A stretch of 64,000 nucleotides of DNA from Muribaculaceae bacterium. Its GTDB lineage: Bacteria > Bacteroidota > Bacteroidia > Bacteroidales > Muribaculaceae. The stretch lies in assembly GCA_022509065.1 (NCBI GenBank), contig JAFLTY010000002.1, positions 1 to 64,000 on the forward strand, read 5' to 3'. The notes under the pieces are model-generated. The model saw only the letters and a program-made list of their open reading frames with translations, had not been told where the DNA came from and did no database searches. How positions within the stretch are numbered: position 1 is the stretch's first letter; every line of letters begins with the position of its first letter. Below are positions 46,701 through 55,595 of the stretch, in pieces. Position numbers and translations under genes: made by a program.

Positions 46701-47077
46701 GCTTCCGGATAAGTTACAACAAACCGCAGCCCGGAATGAGGGTCGCTGAGTGCGTTCAATGTTTCGGTACGCAGAATGCGTGCCGGAGGGTCTGCTTGCC
46801 CGTATTTAAGGGCGCGTCGGTAACCGGAAGGCATAAAGGCTACCTTCTCTTCACCAAGAAGACGGGTCAAATCGTGATACATGTACCCAGCGCTGTCAGC
46901 ATCTGATGAGATGACAATGGAAGCTACACTCCGAACCTTCATAGCCGCCAACATGACAGCAGATGCAGAGCCTGCAACTCCTCCGACATAACTCTCACGA
47001 GACAGCAATAACTTATGAAAATCTTTGCTTTGCTCTTCGGTAAAGAAGGATGCAGTTATATCGCTCGGTGCTTCCAC
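43706..47077 (-). CDS. mfd: Transcription-repair coupling factor
   Basis: A 1123-residue DNA translocase that removes stalled RNA polymerase and recruits UvrA. The order is standard: UvrB-like N-terminal modules, the polymerase-interaction domain (GDYVVHIDHGVGKFGGLL), helicase motor with Walker A GDVGFGKTEI and DEEQKFGV, the RGRVGRS motif, and the C-terminal TRCF domain (LPADYVPQESERINLYREL). It follows the S41 protease gene by 12 bp. Confidence 0.97.
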   Translation of the reverse strand: MEAPSDITASFFTEEQSKDFHKLLLSRESYVGGVAGSASAVMLAAMKVRSVASIVISSDADSAGYMYHDLTRLLGEEKVAFMPSGYRRALKYGQADPPARILRTETLNALSDPHSGLRFVVTYPEALAERVASRDDLQTHTLNVAVNCTLDLTQTEKWLIDNGFVRVDYVYEPGQFAIRGSILDIFGYASELPCRIDLFGDEVESIRTFNIETQLSETRLDNVSIIADVKNDSDKGLSLLDFVSEKTLLIVSSGTDPVARVRNVAAEGFAVNAVHASEGTDGGSADAVKDIVDTEAFADVYARMRRLTFSGAEISSKIKNSLNLACSPQGIYHKNFELIADNFKRLLSEGYKLYILSDQPKQFDRLRAIFEDRGDNISFIPIHSTLHEGFVNHATKCCVFTDHQIFDRFHKYTLRSDRARTGKLALSLKELAAIEVGDYVVHIDHGVGKFGGLLRTNVNGHTQEMIKLIYQNDDIVFVSIHALHKLSKYRGKEGVPPRINKLGSGAWNKLKDRTKSKLKDIARDLIRLYATRKEQKGFAFSPDSYLQHELEASFIYEDTPDQLTATRAVKADMESDKPMDRLICGDVGFGKTEIAIRAAFKAATDGKQTAVLVPTTVLAYQHFNTFKERLANFPVRVEYLSRARTPSQTRQILADLQEGKIDIIIGTHKLISKSVKFKDLGLLVVDEEQKFGVAVKEKLKQLKTNVDTLTMSATPIPRTLQFSLMGARDLSSLNTPPANRYPILTTVSTLSDEILLEATNFELSRNGQIFIVNDRIEGLYRLKDKVQQLVPDARIVVAHGQMPPEDLEKAILDFTNHDYDILLATTIVESGIDMPNVNTIIVNNAHHFGLSELHQLRGRVGRSSRKAFAYLMVPPDEAMTPVARRRLQAIEAFSDLGSGIHIAMQDLDIRGAGNLLGAEQSGFIADLGYETYQKILREAMLELNTQEFADTETAKGGAGLLNEEGDAEYVADTVIESDMEVLLPADYVPQESERINLYRELDSIEQSEDLKAFEQRLVDRFGPIPEVTRQLLYVPRLRRLARRFGIEKINLKNGLMYIYFVDTSNKAYYQSPMFGRLLHYLQLNSRRSKIREQNGRPSFVISDVHTMEEAYSVLDTAILLPPV

Positions 47078-47089
47078 GTTTTCTGAATT

Positions 47090-48781
47090 TTATTTGTTAC
47101 CGGACTCCGGCGAGAGATAACTTTTGTAACGAGCTGGGTCGAGAAGGAGTTTGCGGGCTTCAAATACTTCATCGTCCGATGCTATTACCACGGCCTCTAT
47201 TTCATCCGGCGCGAAATAGCGTTCCATTAACGAGTATTTAAGTTGATCGACTATTACATCTCTGTTGGCATCTATTTCTGTTACCATGTCGTGAGTAAGA
47301 AGTTTTTCCACTTCATCAATAGCAGATTTTATATTCTCAGAATCGAGTCCCTCATAGTCAACAGCCAACCGAAGGTATTCTATGCCTTTCTTACTGGCTT
47401 CGCCCCATTTTATTTTCTCAGGATTTAGAGTAGCGACAAACTCCTTGTATAACGTGTTGTTGATCAGGCTGTCAATATTGTCGATGTTGTCATGATTGTT
47501 ACGATAACGATTGCTGAAATCGTCAAAAGCTGTTCCTTCGCTTATTTGCCAAAAAATTGTTCCAGGTTGGCGAGCAGAATACTCATAGTCCGGTTTTATA
47601 CCTCGACCGTCACGAACCATACGACCGTTGGCGGTATGGAATTCGTGTGTCAGAGAGTCCGGAATGAGCGTTTCTTCGCCGTTGGCATCACGATAATCTC
47701 GCGCCTGAATAAGTCGTCCGGACGGGAGATAATATTTACCTGTGGTGTATTTAATGACACTGTTATAACCGACAGGTGCAGAAGTTTGCACAAGACCTTT
47801 TCCGTAGGTTCGGCGACCCATGATGACAGCGCGGTCAAGATCCTGCAAAGCACCTGCCACTACTTCGGCAGCACTTGCTGTGTAACCGTTGACAAGGACG
47901 ACTATGGGAATGGAAACATCAACCGGAGTTTTTTTTGTCTTACTTTCTTCAGTTTCGCCGTTACGATAACGAGTCTCAAGTACTTTTGTACCCTTGTTGA
48001 TAAATACCGACAGTAAATCCACTGCGCTTGACATAACTCCCCCTCCGTTGGCTCTTAAATCCAACACAATGCCTTTCAGAGTATCGCCATAGTTGTTCTT
48101 CATCTCGGCAACCGTCTTACGTACATCTTCTCCTGTATTTACATCAAATGTGGTAACATCGATATATCCTGTCCCATCCTCAAAAACAGTGTTGTATGGA
48201 ATGGGGTCAAGAGATATGTTTTTGCGTTCTATATCAAAAACAAAAATTGAGTCGGAGGTGTCTTCAAGCCAGGGACGAAGCACTTTCAGCCGTACCGACG
48301 TGCCAGGGTTACCCTTGAGTTTGTTGCCTATTTCGGAAATATTGGCGTGTGGAGGTACGATGTAATTGTCTATCTGCAACAATATGTCACCGTGTCGTAA
48401 TCCAGCTTCGCGAGCCGGTTTGCCGTAATATGGGTTCTCAACAACCACAAGCGAATCGCGAGCAGAGATCTGACAACCTATTCCACCGTATTTGCCTGAC
48501 GCTACTACAGTGAGTTGCTCTATGTTGTCGGCATTATAATATTCGGTATAAGGATCAACGGTCGCAAGCATGGCATCTATTCCGGCTTTAATAACAGCCT
48601 CCATGTCGAGTGTGTCAACATATTGGTTCTGAAGTACACTCAGTATTTGTCTGTACTGCTGCGCCCTTTCGTTAAGTGTGGCTTGATTGAGTATTTTGAC
48701 CGGTGTCCCGTGAATAGAATTCACGCAATAACAGACTGTCAAGACTGTTAATAGTACCCGACAAAGAAAATTTGTTTTCAT
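47090..48781 (-). CDS. S41 family C-terminal processing peptidase
   Basis: A 563-residue exported serine protease. After a signal peptide come a PDZ domain (GKYGGIGCQISARDSLVVVENPYYGKPAREAGLRHGD) and the S41 catalytic core, with Ser in GYTASAAEVV and Lys about 25 residues later in RRTYGKGLVQ. A helical C-terminal extension follows. CtpA-type proteases trim or degrade envelope proteins. It is upstream of mfd in one transcript. The 203-bp gap before it (48782-48984) shows no clear promoter. Confidence 0.92.
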   Translation of the reverse strand: MKTNFLCRVLLTVLTVCYCVNSIHGTPVKILNQATLNERAQQYRQILSVLQNQYVDTLDMEAVIKAGIDAMLATVDPYTEYYNADNIEQLTVVASGKYGGIGCQISARDSLVVVENPYYGKPAREAGLRHGDILLQIDNYIVPPHANISEIGNKLKGNPGTSVRLKVLRPWLEDTSDSIFVFDIERKNISLDPIPYNTVFEDGTGYIDVTTFDVNTGEDVRKTVAEMKNNYGDTLKGIVLDLRANGGGVMSSAVDLLSVFINKGTKVLETRYRNGETEESKTKKTPVDVSIPIVVLVNGYTASAAEVVAGALQDLDRAVIMGRRTYGKGLVQTSAPVGYNSVIKYTTGKYYLPSGRLIQARDYRDANGEETLIPDSLTHEFHTANGRMVRDGRGIKPDYEYSARQPGTIFWQISEGTAFDDFSNRYRNNHDNIDNIDSLINNTLYKEFVATLNPEKIKWGEASKKGIEYLRLAVDYEGLDSENIKSAIDEVEKLLTHDMVTEIDANRDVIVDQLKYSLMERYFAPDEIEAVVIASDDEVFEARKLLLDPARYKSYLSPESGNK

Positions 48782-48984
48782 TATATAGTTTAAGAAGAGA
48801 GATTAACTAATTCAGAGGGGAGAAAAAGTCAGAGTGGTAGTCAAGGTTGAGAGGAAGTTAGAGGGGAATACGTGGGACAATTCAGGTCGATACGCTTTGT
48901 CTGCGCCATTCTCCAACCCGAAACAACGGTGAGGCGAATGCCTAAGTGTGCTTCGGCGAATTGAATGAGGTTTTACCCTTAGTC

Positions 48985-50118
48985 TTAATAAAGACCTTCA
49001 ATCACTTTTTGCAGGTTGGCGGGGTCGTCTATGCGAGCGATTAGTTCGCCATTGCGGTCAAAAACAAAGCTTATGGGATTGCCGTTTATGGGATCCGCAT
49101 TATATGCCACCAATATGTCTATGGCATCGGTTGGACGATTATAAACCGTGATCCAGGGTAATGTTGAGGCTGTTTGACGCCAATGACCCTCATTGGGTTC
49201 GAAACTGATTTGATAGATTTCAAGACCTTTAGGCTCATACTTTTGGTAAATTTCACCCAATGCAACGGTATTAGCTGCCGAAAGGGGATGGTCATAGCGT
49301 GTCAGACTCAGTACAGTCACGCCGCCGCGATCAAGCACGGCATCCAGATTCTGTTCTTTGCCATTGTCGTCAGTGCGGACATATTCAACAACAGGGCGGC
49401 CGGCGACTTGAGCGGCAACAGCCTGATTGTCATCGACTCCGCGCAGTCGTTTTTTTGCGTTGAAATGCATTGCTGCAAGCTCTTGACCGCGTACGTCGTT
49501 TGGTCGAAGAGTGGCATAGCGAGTAGCAGCAGCTCCTGCAAGTCCAATCTTTCGAGGTTCGTCAAAAGTGAATATAGGCGTACCTTCAACGGGTTTCTTT
49601 ATGGTATAATAGCTGACGATGCAGGTAGTGTCGTTAAGTATTACATCTCCAAGTTGTGTAATCAGTTGATTGTCATTGATAGCGGCTTTCGCTCCGACTC
49701 TCGTAATAGCGTCAGAAATAAGTGAATCTACAGTATTGAAACCTTGAGCGGCAGGACTACCGGCAAGTTTATGGTTGACATCCATGTCTGTATTCGCCGC
49801 TGTCAGAGAAAGGGCGTCCGCACCTTCGATGGGGAAGTACACTGCTTTGTCGTTGAGGCGCAGACGATAAATAGCCTGGTTCGCGCCATGCAACGGTTCT
49901 AATGCTGTATAAGTGAATTGCCCGTCTTGGTTAGCCTTAACAGAATCGATGATGATCCATGCCGGACCACTGGGCTCTTCTATATATAATGTGGAATCGG
50001 ATGCACCTTCAATAACACCACTGATGGACCATCCATGATGACCCGATCCGCATGATGTGATTAATAAAAGCGCTGATGCCATGCTGCTTAGAGCAACTGT
50101 TTTAAATATGTTTTTCAT
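48985..50118 (-). CDS. DUF4369/thioredoxin-like lipoprotein lacking the CXXC motif
   Basis: A 377-residue lipoprotein (lipobox LITSC, Cys23). The N-terminal region resembles the DUF4369 beta-domain (SGVIEGASDSTLYIEEPSG). The C-terminal ~140 residues have the TlpA fold order: VTVLSLTRYDHPLSA, then GLEIYQISFEPNEGHWRQTASTLPWITVY and GNPISFVFDRNG with the cis-Pro. The position of the redox CXXC carries TRYDHP instead, so it is probably not an oxidoreductase. It follows the HIT gene by 42 bp. Confidence 0.8.
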   Translation of the reverse strand: MKNIFKTVALSSMASALLLITSCGSGHHGWSISGVIEGASDSTLYIEEPSGPAWIIIDSVKANQDGQFTYTALEPLHGANQAIYRLRLNDKAVYFPIEGADALSLTAANTDMDVNHKLAGSPAAQGFNTVDSLISDAITRVGAKAAINDNQLITQLGDVILNDTTCIVSYYTIKKPVEGTPIFTFDEPRKIGLAGAAATRYATLRPNDVRGQELAAMHFNAKKRLRGVDDNQAVAAQVAGRPVVEYVRTDDNGKEQNLDAVLDRGGVTVLSLTRYDHPLSAANTVALGEIYQKYEPKGLEIYQISFEPNEGHWRQTASTLPWITVYNRPTDAIDILVAYNADPINGNPISFVFDRNGELIARIDDPANLQKVIEGLY

Positions 50119-50160
50119 TTGACGAATGATATTATATATCTGACTTATTGATTCCTTGGA

Positions 50161-50568
50161 CTATCGTATGTCTTTGGGCAATGTTGCGTTGATTGCTTCG
50201 GCAATACGTTTCATCTCCTGTTCTGGAAGTGTCTTTTTTGGAGCGCGGAAGTCCATATCGGCTTCGCTGTTCAGAGGTATTAGGTGTATATGGGCATGAG
50301 GTACCTCGAGACCGATTGCGGCCGTACCTATGCGTTTGCACGGCATGGCTTTCTTCATGCCTTCGGCTATGCGTTTTGCAAAAAGTTCGAGAGCAGCGAA
50401 TTCTTCGTCGTCAAGGTCGAATAGATAATCAACCTCGCGTTTGGGTATGACGAGAACATGACCCGGAGCAACAGGATTAATGTCAAGAAAAGCATAGAAC
50501 CGATCATTCTCGGCAACGCGATAGGAAGGAATTTCTCCTTTAGCTATGCGTGAAAATATGGTAGCCAC
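50161..50568 (-). CDS. HIT family nucleotide hydrolase
   Basis: A 135-residue histidine-triad protein: FSRIAKGEIPSYRVAENDRFYAFLDINPVAPGHVLVIPK, then the catalytic H-x-H-x-H in VPHAHIHLIPL near residue 110. HIT proteins hydrolyse nucleoside phosphoramidates or dinucleoside polyphosphates. It lies upstream of the thioredoxin-like lipoprotein gene on the same strand. Confidence 0.92.
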   Translation of the reverse strand: MATIFSRIAKGEIPSYRVAENDRFYAFLDINPVAPGHVLVIPKREVDYLFDLDDEEFAALELFAKRIAEGMKKAMPCKRIGTAAIGLEVPHAHIHLIPLNSEADMDFRAPKKTLPEQEMKRIAEAINATLPKDIR

Positions 50569-50601
50569 AGATTTTATAATGATATTAGTTAATTAACAAT
50601 G

Positions 50602-50625
50602 AAAAAGCTAATGTTTTGAATTAGC
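50602..50625 (-). terminator. Terminator of greA
   Basis: On the minus strand GCTAAT and ATTAGC flank a 7-base loop and are followed by TTTTT, about 80 bp after the greA stop. The stem is short. Confidence 0.5.
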
Positions 50626-50706
50626 GTTAGAGAGCAATTGTTAGACGATTTGTCTGATCGCGTTCGGGCAAACGGTTGTGTCCACTCTTGCGTCCGAAAT
50701 ATCCGA

Positions 50707-51177
50707 TTAGATGGAAATTTCAAGAATCTCAAACTTAACAAGACCAGAGGGTACTTTGACCTCAACGATATCTCCTACCTTATGGCCGAGCAGTCCCTGG
50801 GCAATGGGAGTCGACGAAGCAATCTTCTTTTCTTTGAGATTGGCCTCAGAATCAGCCACAATAGTATATTCCATAGTCATACCATTACCGACATTCTTTA
50901 TCTTTACACGATTGAGAATTTGTACTTCGTCGGTGTTAAGATTACTCTCGTCAAGAATACGTGCGTTGGCCACGAGTTCTTTTAGTTGAGCAATGCGCAT
51001 TTCCAGCATACCTTGGGCTTCTTTGGCCGCATCATATTCGGCGTTCTCCGACAGGTCGCCTTTGTCACGGGCTTCTGCTATGGCATGCGATATTTTGGGG
51101 CGTTCTACCGATTCAAGATATGCTATTTCTTCCATTTTCTTTTTATAACCTTCTTTGGTCATATATGTGATAGCCAT
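50707..51177 (-). CDS. greA: Transcription elongation factor GreA
   Basis: A 156-residue factor that stimulates RNA cleavage in backtracked RNA polymerase. The N-terminal coiled coil carries the acidic tip DKGDLSENAEYDAAKE (about residues 38-53). The C-terminal globular domain has ASSTPIAQGLLGHKVGDIVEV. Full length. It has a consensus promoter with an unusually long leader of about 220 bases. Confidence 0.96.
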   Translation of the reverse strand: MAITYMTKEGYKKKMEEIAYLESVERPKISHAIAEARDKGDLSENAEYDAAKEAQGMLEMRIAQLKELVANARILDESNLNTDEVQILNRVKIKNVGNGMTMEYTIVADSEANLKEKKIASSTPIAQGLLGHKVGDIVEVKVPSGLVKFEILEISI

Positions 51178-51403
51178 AATGAAAAGTGAGTTTAATGGTT
51201 TTACTTTATTTCGTTTAAATGTCTATTGTATTACATAAACTGTGATACATCGATCAACATACAATGTTTATCAAAAGACACGGTAGTTTTATAAAAGATA
51301 AATTACACTATATCAAAAAATACGATACATAAAAATAAAGGTTCTCGATTCGCATAATACGAACGAGACACCAAATAGTTTAGGTTTGTATTTTATTTCA
51401 CCG

Positions 51404-51434
51404 CAAAGTTACGATTTTCTTGTAAAATACCAAA
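51404..51434 (-). promoter_or_regulatory. Promoter of greA with long leader
   Basis: Minus strand: TTTG (51434-51431), 19 bases, TAACTTTG (51411-51404). The 590-bp gap 51178-51767 holds this, the ~220-base AT-rich greA leader, a hairpin at 51485-51507 (TTTGAATG/CATTCAAA) and the tcdA -7 box; nothing else is recognised. Confidence 0.6.
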
Positions 51435-51606
51435 TACCTAAACTTAATAAAAACAAAAAATGATATTCAAAAATTCTAAAGCAGTTTGAATGTTGTATGC
51501 ATTCAAAGGTCTTTCCCTCAAATTTAGTTATATTATAATCGGATATAAAGAAGCGAGAACTCAATGAGAGAATTTTTAACAAGAAGAGCATTTATGAAAA
51601 ATTACG

Positions 51607-51614
51607 TATCTTTG
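51607..51614 (+). promoter_or_regulatory. -7 box of tcdA
   Basis: TATCTTTG, about 150 bases before the tcdA ATG. No TTTG is found at the -33 distance. Confidence 0.45.
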
Positions 51615-51767
51615 TCAACAATTTATTATAATTGTAAAACGCTCCAAGATTGGTTGTTTGATGCATGATAAGTAAACCGCTTTGCTATGTAAAGGACAAA
51701 CTTATTATTCTTAGATAGGTCTCTTTTTTCGAGGAGTGTTGTAATTGTCATTTATTTATTTTGAGAT

Positions 51768-52565
51768 ATGGGAATAGAGAAAGCTGTTCTGAATCGTACA
51801 CGACTCTTACTTGGCGATGAAGCTATGGATAAATTGGCTTCAGCCCGTATCATAATATTTGGCGTTGGAGGTGTAGGCTCATGGTGCGCAGAATCACTTG
51901 TTCGTTCTGGAGTCGTCAATCTTACGATAGTGGATAGTGACCGCGTATGTATCACGAATATCAATCGTCAACTGATGGCGAATACTTCGACAGTAGGACA
52001 AGTGAAAGTGGAGGCGTTGCGAAATCATCTGCTACTTATAAATCCATCGGCAAACATAGAAGCGCGCCAGCAGATTTTTTGTGCCGAGACTGTCAATGAT
52101 TTTAAGTTGGAAGAGTATGATTATATAATAGATTGTATCGACTCTCTAAAAGACAAAGCGTTGTTGATTGAGGTAGCTACTCGTACTAAAGCCCGGTTTT
52201 ACTCATCGATGGGAGCGGCTCTTAAGATGGATCCTACAAGAGTGCGAGTTGCCGAGTTTTGGCAGGTTAAAGGTTGCCCTTTAGCCCGCGCATTACGAAA
52301 CCGGTTCAAGCGTTCTAAAATATTTCCCGCTAAAAAGTTTCTTTGCGTTTATAGCGATGAGTTGTTGGAGAATAAAGGCAAGAACAGTTCTTGCGGCACT
52401 GATAGATGCATGTGTCCGAAGGCAGCTGATGGGCCTGGAGATGCATCCTTATTAAACCATGAATGGTGTAGCGCAAAAGCGCAGATAAATGGATCGTTAA
52501 TGCATATCACATCGTTGTTTGGGATAATCTTGGGGGGATTGGTAATACAGAATATAACACGATAG
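51768..52565 (+). CDS. tcdA: tRNA threonylcarbamoyladenosine dehydratase
   Basis: A 265-residue E1-like (ThiF/MoeB-type) adenylating enzyme: GVGGVGSWCAESLVRSGVVNLTIVDSD for ATP binding, NINRQLMA, and DYIIDCIDSLKDKALLIEVA. TcdA converts t6A in tRNA to its cyclic form. The family length and the C-terminal hydrophobic helix (ITSLFGIILGGLVIQNI) fit. It precedes the nqr operon on the same strand, but 377 bp away with an intervening promoter. Confidence 0.88.
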   Translation: MGIEKAVLNRTRLLLGDEAMDKLASARIIIFGVGGVGSWCAESLVRSGVVNLTIVDSDRVCITNINRQLMANTSTVGQVKVEALRNHLLLINPSANIEARQQIFCAETVNDFKLEEYDYIIDCIDSLKDKALLIEVATRTKARFYSSMGAALKMDPTRVRVAEFWQVKGCPLARALRNRFKRSKIFPAKKFLCVYSDELLENKGKNSSCGTDRCMCPKAADGPGDASLLNHEWCSAKAQINGSLMHITSLFGIILGGLVIQNITR

Positions 52566-52748
52566 AAATGTCAGTGCTATGAATTGAACTTGTTTATTAG
52601 AATGTGCAAGACACCTATTTTCAATATTTCGGGCAATGATATGTTACCGGCTTATCTCACCTTTGCTAAATTGCTGTATTTTAGTTGTTTACAGTGAAAG
52701 TGATGCGTTTTGCGTATATTTTTTAGGCGCATTTTCAGAAATTATTAG

Positions 52749-52756
52749 TATCTTTG
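52749..52756 (+). promoter_or_regulatory. nqr operon promoter core and structured leader
   Basis: TATCTTTG lies about 187 bases before the nqrA ATG. The leader contains two dyads: GTCTATTGTAATAGAC (52769-52784), just past the expected start, and ATAAAGCTTTAT (52821-52832), within a wider GGTCA...TGACC stem. These could be operator or RNA stems. The rest of the 377-bp gap, before the promoter, has nothing recognised. Confidence 0.45.
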
Positions 52757-52942
52757 CGCAGTTTTGTGGTCTATTGTAATAGACTCGATATATTAAAGCC
52801 TCTCCCCATAGTGGTCAACAATAAAGCTTTATGACCATCTATCTAACTTAACCTGGCTCGCAAAACGCTGGAAAACAATATACAGTTAGTTGTAAAGCTG
52901 TAATTGAAGCGCATAACGAGTTTATTATTAAAAAACTAACCC

Positions 52943-54316
52943 ATGAAAATAACCATCAAAAAGGGTCTAGATTTGCGTTTACAGGGGGCTGTAGACAAAC
53001 AACACCAACCGATTGACATCAGTGTCGACCGTGTAGCTGTTAGCCCGGATGATTTTGAGGGTTTTGTTCCTAAAACCGATGTGCGTCCCGGTGACAAAGT
53101 GTTGATTGGCGACGTACTTATGCATGATAAACGAGACATTGGCTTATCCTTGGTTAGTCCTCTTGCCGGTACGGTGAAAGAGGTGAATCGAGGTGCTCGA
53201 AGACACATAGAAAATATAGTGATCCAGGCTGATGACTACGATTCGGCCTCACAGCCTCGTAATCAAAAGGACAGTCAATATTATCGTACATTCGAAATCC
53301 CTGAAAATGCCTCTCCGCGGCAGCTTATTGACTTACTGGCGCGTTCAGGATTGCTTGCCTTTATACGTCGTCGGCCGTTTGCAGATGTCCCTTCAACTGA
53401 TGTTATACCCAGAGATATTTTTATAAGCGCTTTTGATAGCGCTCCTCTTGCTGTGGATCGACAATGGAGTGAGGAGGAAGCAAATGTAATTCAAGCAGGT
53501 CTTGAGTTGCTTGCGCAAATAACGTCCGGATCAGTTTTTTTGTCGTTGCGTGAAGGACAACACTTACCTGAATTCAAGGACGTAACGGTAGTCAGGGTCA
53601 AGGGCCCTCACCCGGCAGGATTGCCTGGGATACAAACGGCGAATATTGCACCGGTTAACGCAGGCGACACAGTGTGGACTCTTTCTCTCGATACGGCATG
53701 GAGAATAGGGGTTCTTGCAACGAAAGGGATTTACGAGCCTTCTACGTTGGTCGCTGTGTGTGGAAGCTGTGTCCAAGAGCCGTTCGTAGCCCATACCATT
53801 TTGGGTGCCTCTGTGAAAGAATTATTGCAAAACCGACTGAATGGAGATTGCGGCAACGTACGGGTGATAGCCGGTAATGTCTTAACAGGTATTAAAGTAG
53901 AAATGGACAAAGGTTATTTGCATTTTCCCTACACTCAATTGACTATAATCCCCGAAGGAGATGACCGTTCCGAGTTTATGGGCTGGGCTTCCCTCTCGCC
54001 CACAAAGATGAGTGTTAACCCTTCTTTTCCGGGAGCTTTGACTCATAGACGATTCCGTCCCGATGCAAGAGTGTTGGGTGGCAAACGTGCAATGATAATG
54101 TCAGGCCAATATGACAGATATTTGCCAATGGATATATATGCCGAATATCTTCTGAAAGCTATCATTAGCCGAAACATCGAAAACATGGAAAAACTCGGCA
54201 TATATGAAGTGGCTCCGGAGGATTTCGCTCTCGCCGAATGTCTTGATTCTTCCAAGCAACCGTTACAGAGGATTGTTCGAGAAGGACTCGATTTCCTCAG
54301 GAACGAATTGGGTTGA
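52943..54316 (+). CDS. nqrA: Na+-translocating NADH-quinone reductase subunit A
   Basis: A 457-residue peripheral subunit of the six-subunit NQR complex, which oxidises NADH, reduces quinone and exports Na+. It starts MKITIKKGLDLRLQGAV; the long cytoplasmic body contains VRVKGPHPAGLPGIQ and SGSVFLSLREGQ as in the family. It is the first gene of a compact six-gene operon in standard order. Confidence 0.95.
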   Translation: MKITIKKGLDLRLQGAVDKQHQPIDISVDRVAVSPDDFEGFVPKTDVRPGDKVLIGDVLMHDKRDIGLSLVSPLAGTVKEVNRGARRHIENIVIQADDYDSASQPRNQKDSQYYRTFEIPENASPRQLIDLLARSGLLAFIRRRPFADVPSTDVIPRDIFISAFDSAPLAVDRQWSEEEANVIQAGLELLAQITSGSVFLSLREGQHLPEFKDVTVVRVKGPHPAGLPGIQTANIAPVNAGDTVWTLSLDTAWRIGVLATKGIYEPSTLVAVCGSCVQEPFVAHTILGASVKELLQNRLNGDCGNVRVIAGNVLTGIKVEMDKGYLHFPYTQLTIIPEGDDRSEFMGWASLSPTKMSVNPSFPGALTHRRFRPDARVLGGKRAMIMSGQYDRYLPMDIYAEYLLKAIISRNIENMEKLGIYEVAPEDFALAECLDSSKQPLQRIVREGLDFLRNELG

Positions 54317-54361
54317 ATCTTTCGAAATTAACTTATTAATCAGACAATCTATACCTGAGAT

Positions 54362-55579
54362 ATGATATTTTTAAGAAAACTGATGGATAATGCCCGTCCC
54401 CATTTTGAAAAGGGAGGACGTTTGGAGATGTTCCACTCGGTTTATGAGGGCATGGACACTTTCTTGTTCACGCCACGCGAGACAGGGGGTATCGGTACTG
54501 TACATATCCACGATGCGATGGATTCGAAGCGCACCATGATATTGGTTGTCCTGGCCTTGATGCCCTGTTTCTTTTTCGGAATGTATAACACCGGATATCA
54601 GCACTGGCTTGCATGCGGTTTATCGGAATTTCCTTTCTGGTCCCTTATGTGGTACGGATTCCTTGCTGTTTTGCCCCTTGTGCTGACTACTTACATTACC
54701 GGATTGACGATTGAATTTGCATCCGCACAAATAAAAGGGGAGGAAATTCAGGAAGGTTTTCTTGTGAGCGGCCTCCTTATACCGATGATACTTCCGGTTG
54801 ACACCCCGTTGTGGATGGCAGCAGTAGCCACCGCATTTGCGGTGATATTTGCTAAAGAAGTTTTCGGAGGAACCGGATACAACATATTTAATGTAGCTCT
54901 TGTGGCACGAGCATTCTTGTTTTTTGCCTATCCTGCCAATATGTCGGGCGATAATGCTTTTGTTCCCGTCGGAAAAGCTCTCGGTTATGGACCTGTGGCT
55001 CCTGACGCTTATTCATGTGCCACTCCTCTGGGACAGATAGCGACTTCTACAGATCCGGCAACTACGTTAGTAGGTGCTGACGGAACCCCCATATCGGCTT
55101 GGGACGCTTTCTTGGGACTGATACCGGGCTCGTTTGGGGAAACATCGTTGTTATGTATCCTGATTGGAGGCGCTTTCCTCCTGCTGATGCGCATTATTGA
55201 TTGGCGCATAGTGATATCGGTATTTTTAGGCGCAGTCATTATGGGAAGTGTGACACATCACTTCGCAACGCCTCTTTATCCTAATTCCTATCTTACTCCC
55301 TTGGATCAATTTCTTTATGGTGGATTGGCATTTGCTGCAGTCTTTATGGCCACAGATCCTGTGACGGCTGCGCGGACAAATACCGGTAAATGGATTTATG
55401 GCGCGTTGATAGGCGTAATAGCTATCTTGATCCGCACGTACAATAACGGTTATCCCGAAGGTGCGATGTTGGCCGTCCTTCTTATGAATGCTTTCGCTCC
55501 GTTAATCGACTGGTGCGTGGTGCAAGCGAACATACGTAGGCGATTAAGACGCAAAGCTCAAAGTAAAATTTCGTGCTGA
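54362..55579 (+). CDS. nqrB: NQR subunit B
   Basis: A 405-residue integral membrane subunit with about ten helices. The covalent FMN site is recognisable as DAYSCATPLGQ, with Thr near residue 221, where the family has a D-x-x-S-x-A-T pattern. Charged residues in membrane segments relate to Na+ transport. It is 45 bp after nqrA. Confidence 0.95.
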   Translation: MIFLRKLMDNARPHFEKGGRLEMFHSVYEGMDTFLFTPRETGGIGTVHIHDAMDSKRTMILVVLALMPCFFFGMYNTGYQHWLACGLSEFPFWSLMWYGFLAVLPLVLTTYITGLTIEFASAQIKGEEIQEGFLVSGLLIPMILPVDTPLWMAAVATAFAVIFAKEVFGGTGYNIFNVALVARAFLFFAYPANMSGDNAFVPVGKALGYGPVAPDAYSCATPLGQIATSTDPATTLVGADGTPISAWDAFLGLIPGSFGETSLLCILIGGAFLLLMRIIDWRIVISVFLGAVIMGSVTHHFATPLYPNSYLTPLDQFLYGGLAFAAVFMATDPVTAARTNTGKWIYGALIGVIAILIRTYNNGYPEGAMLAVLLMNAFAPLIDWCVVQANIRRRLRRKAQSKISC

Positions 55580-55595
55580 TGAAATTCTGAATTGT

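Noticed and set aside
51485-51507. Hairpin TTTGAATG/CATTCAAA as a terminator
   Set aside because: It has no T-run on either strand and no gene ends near it.
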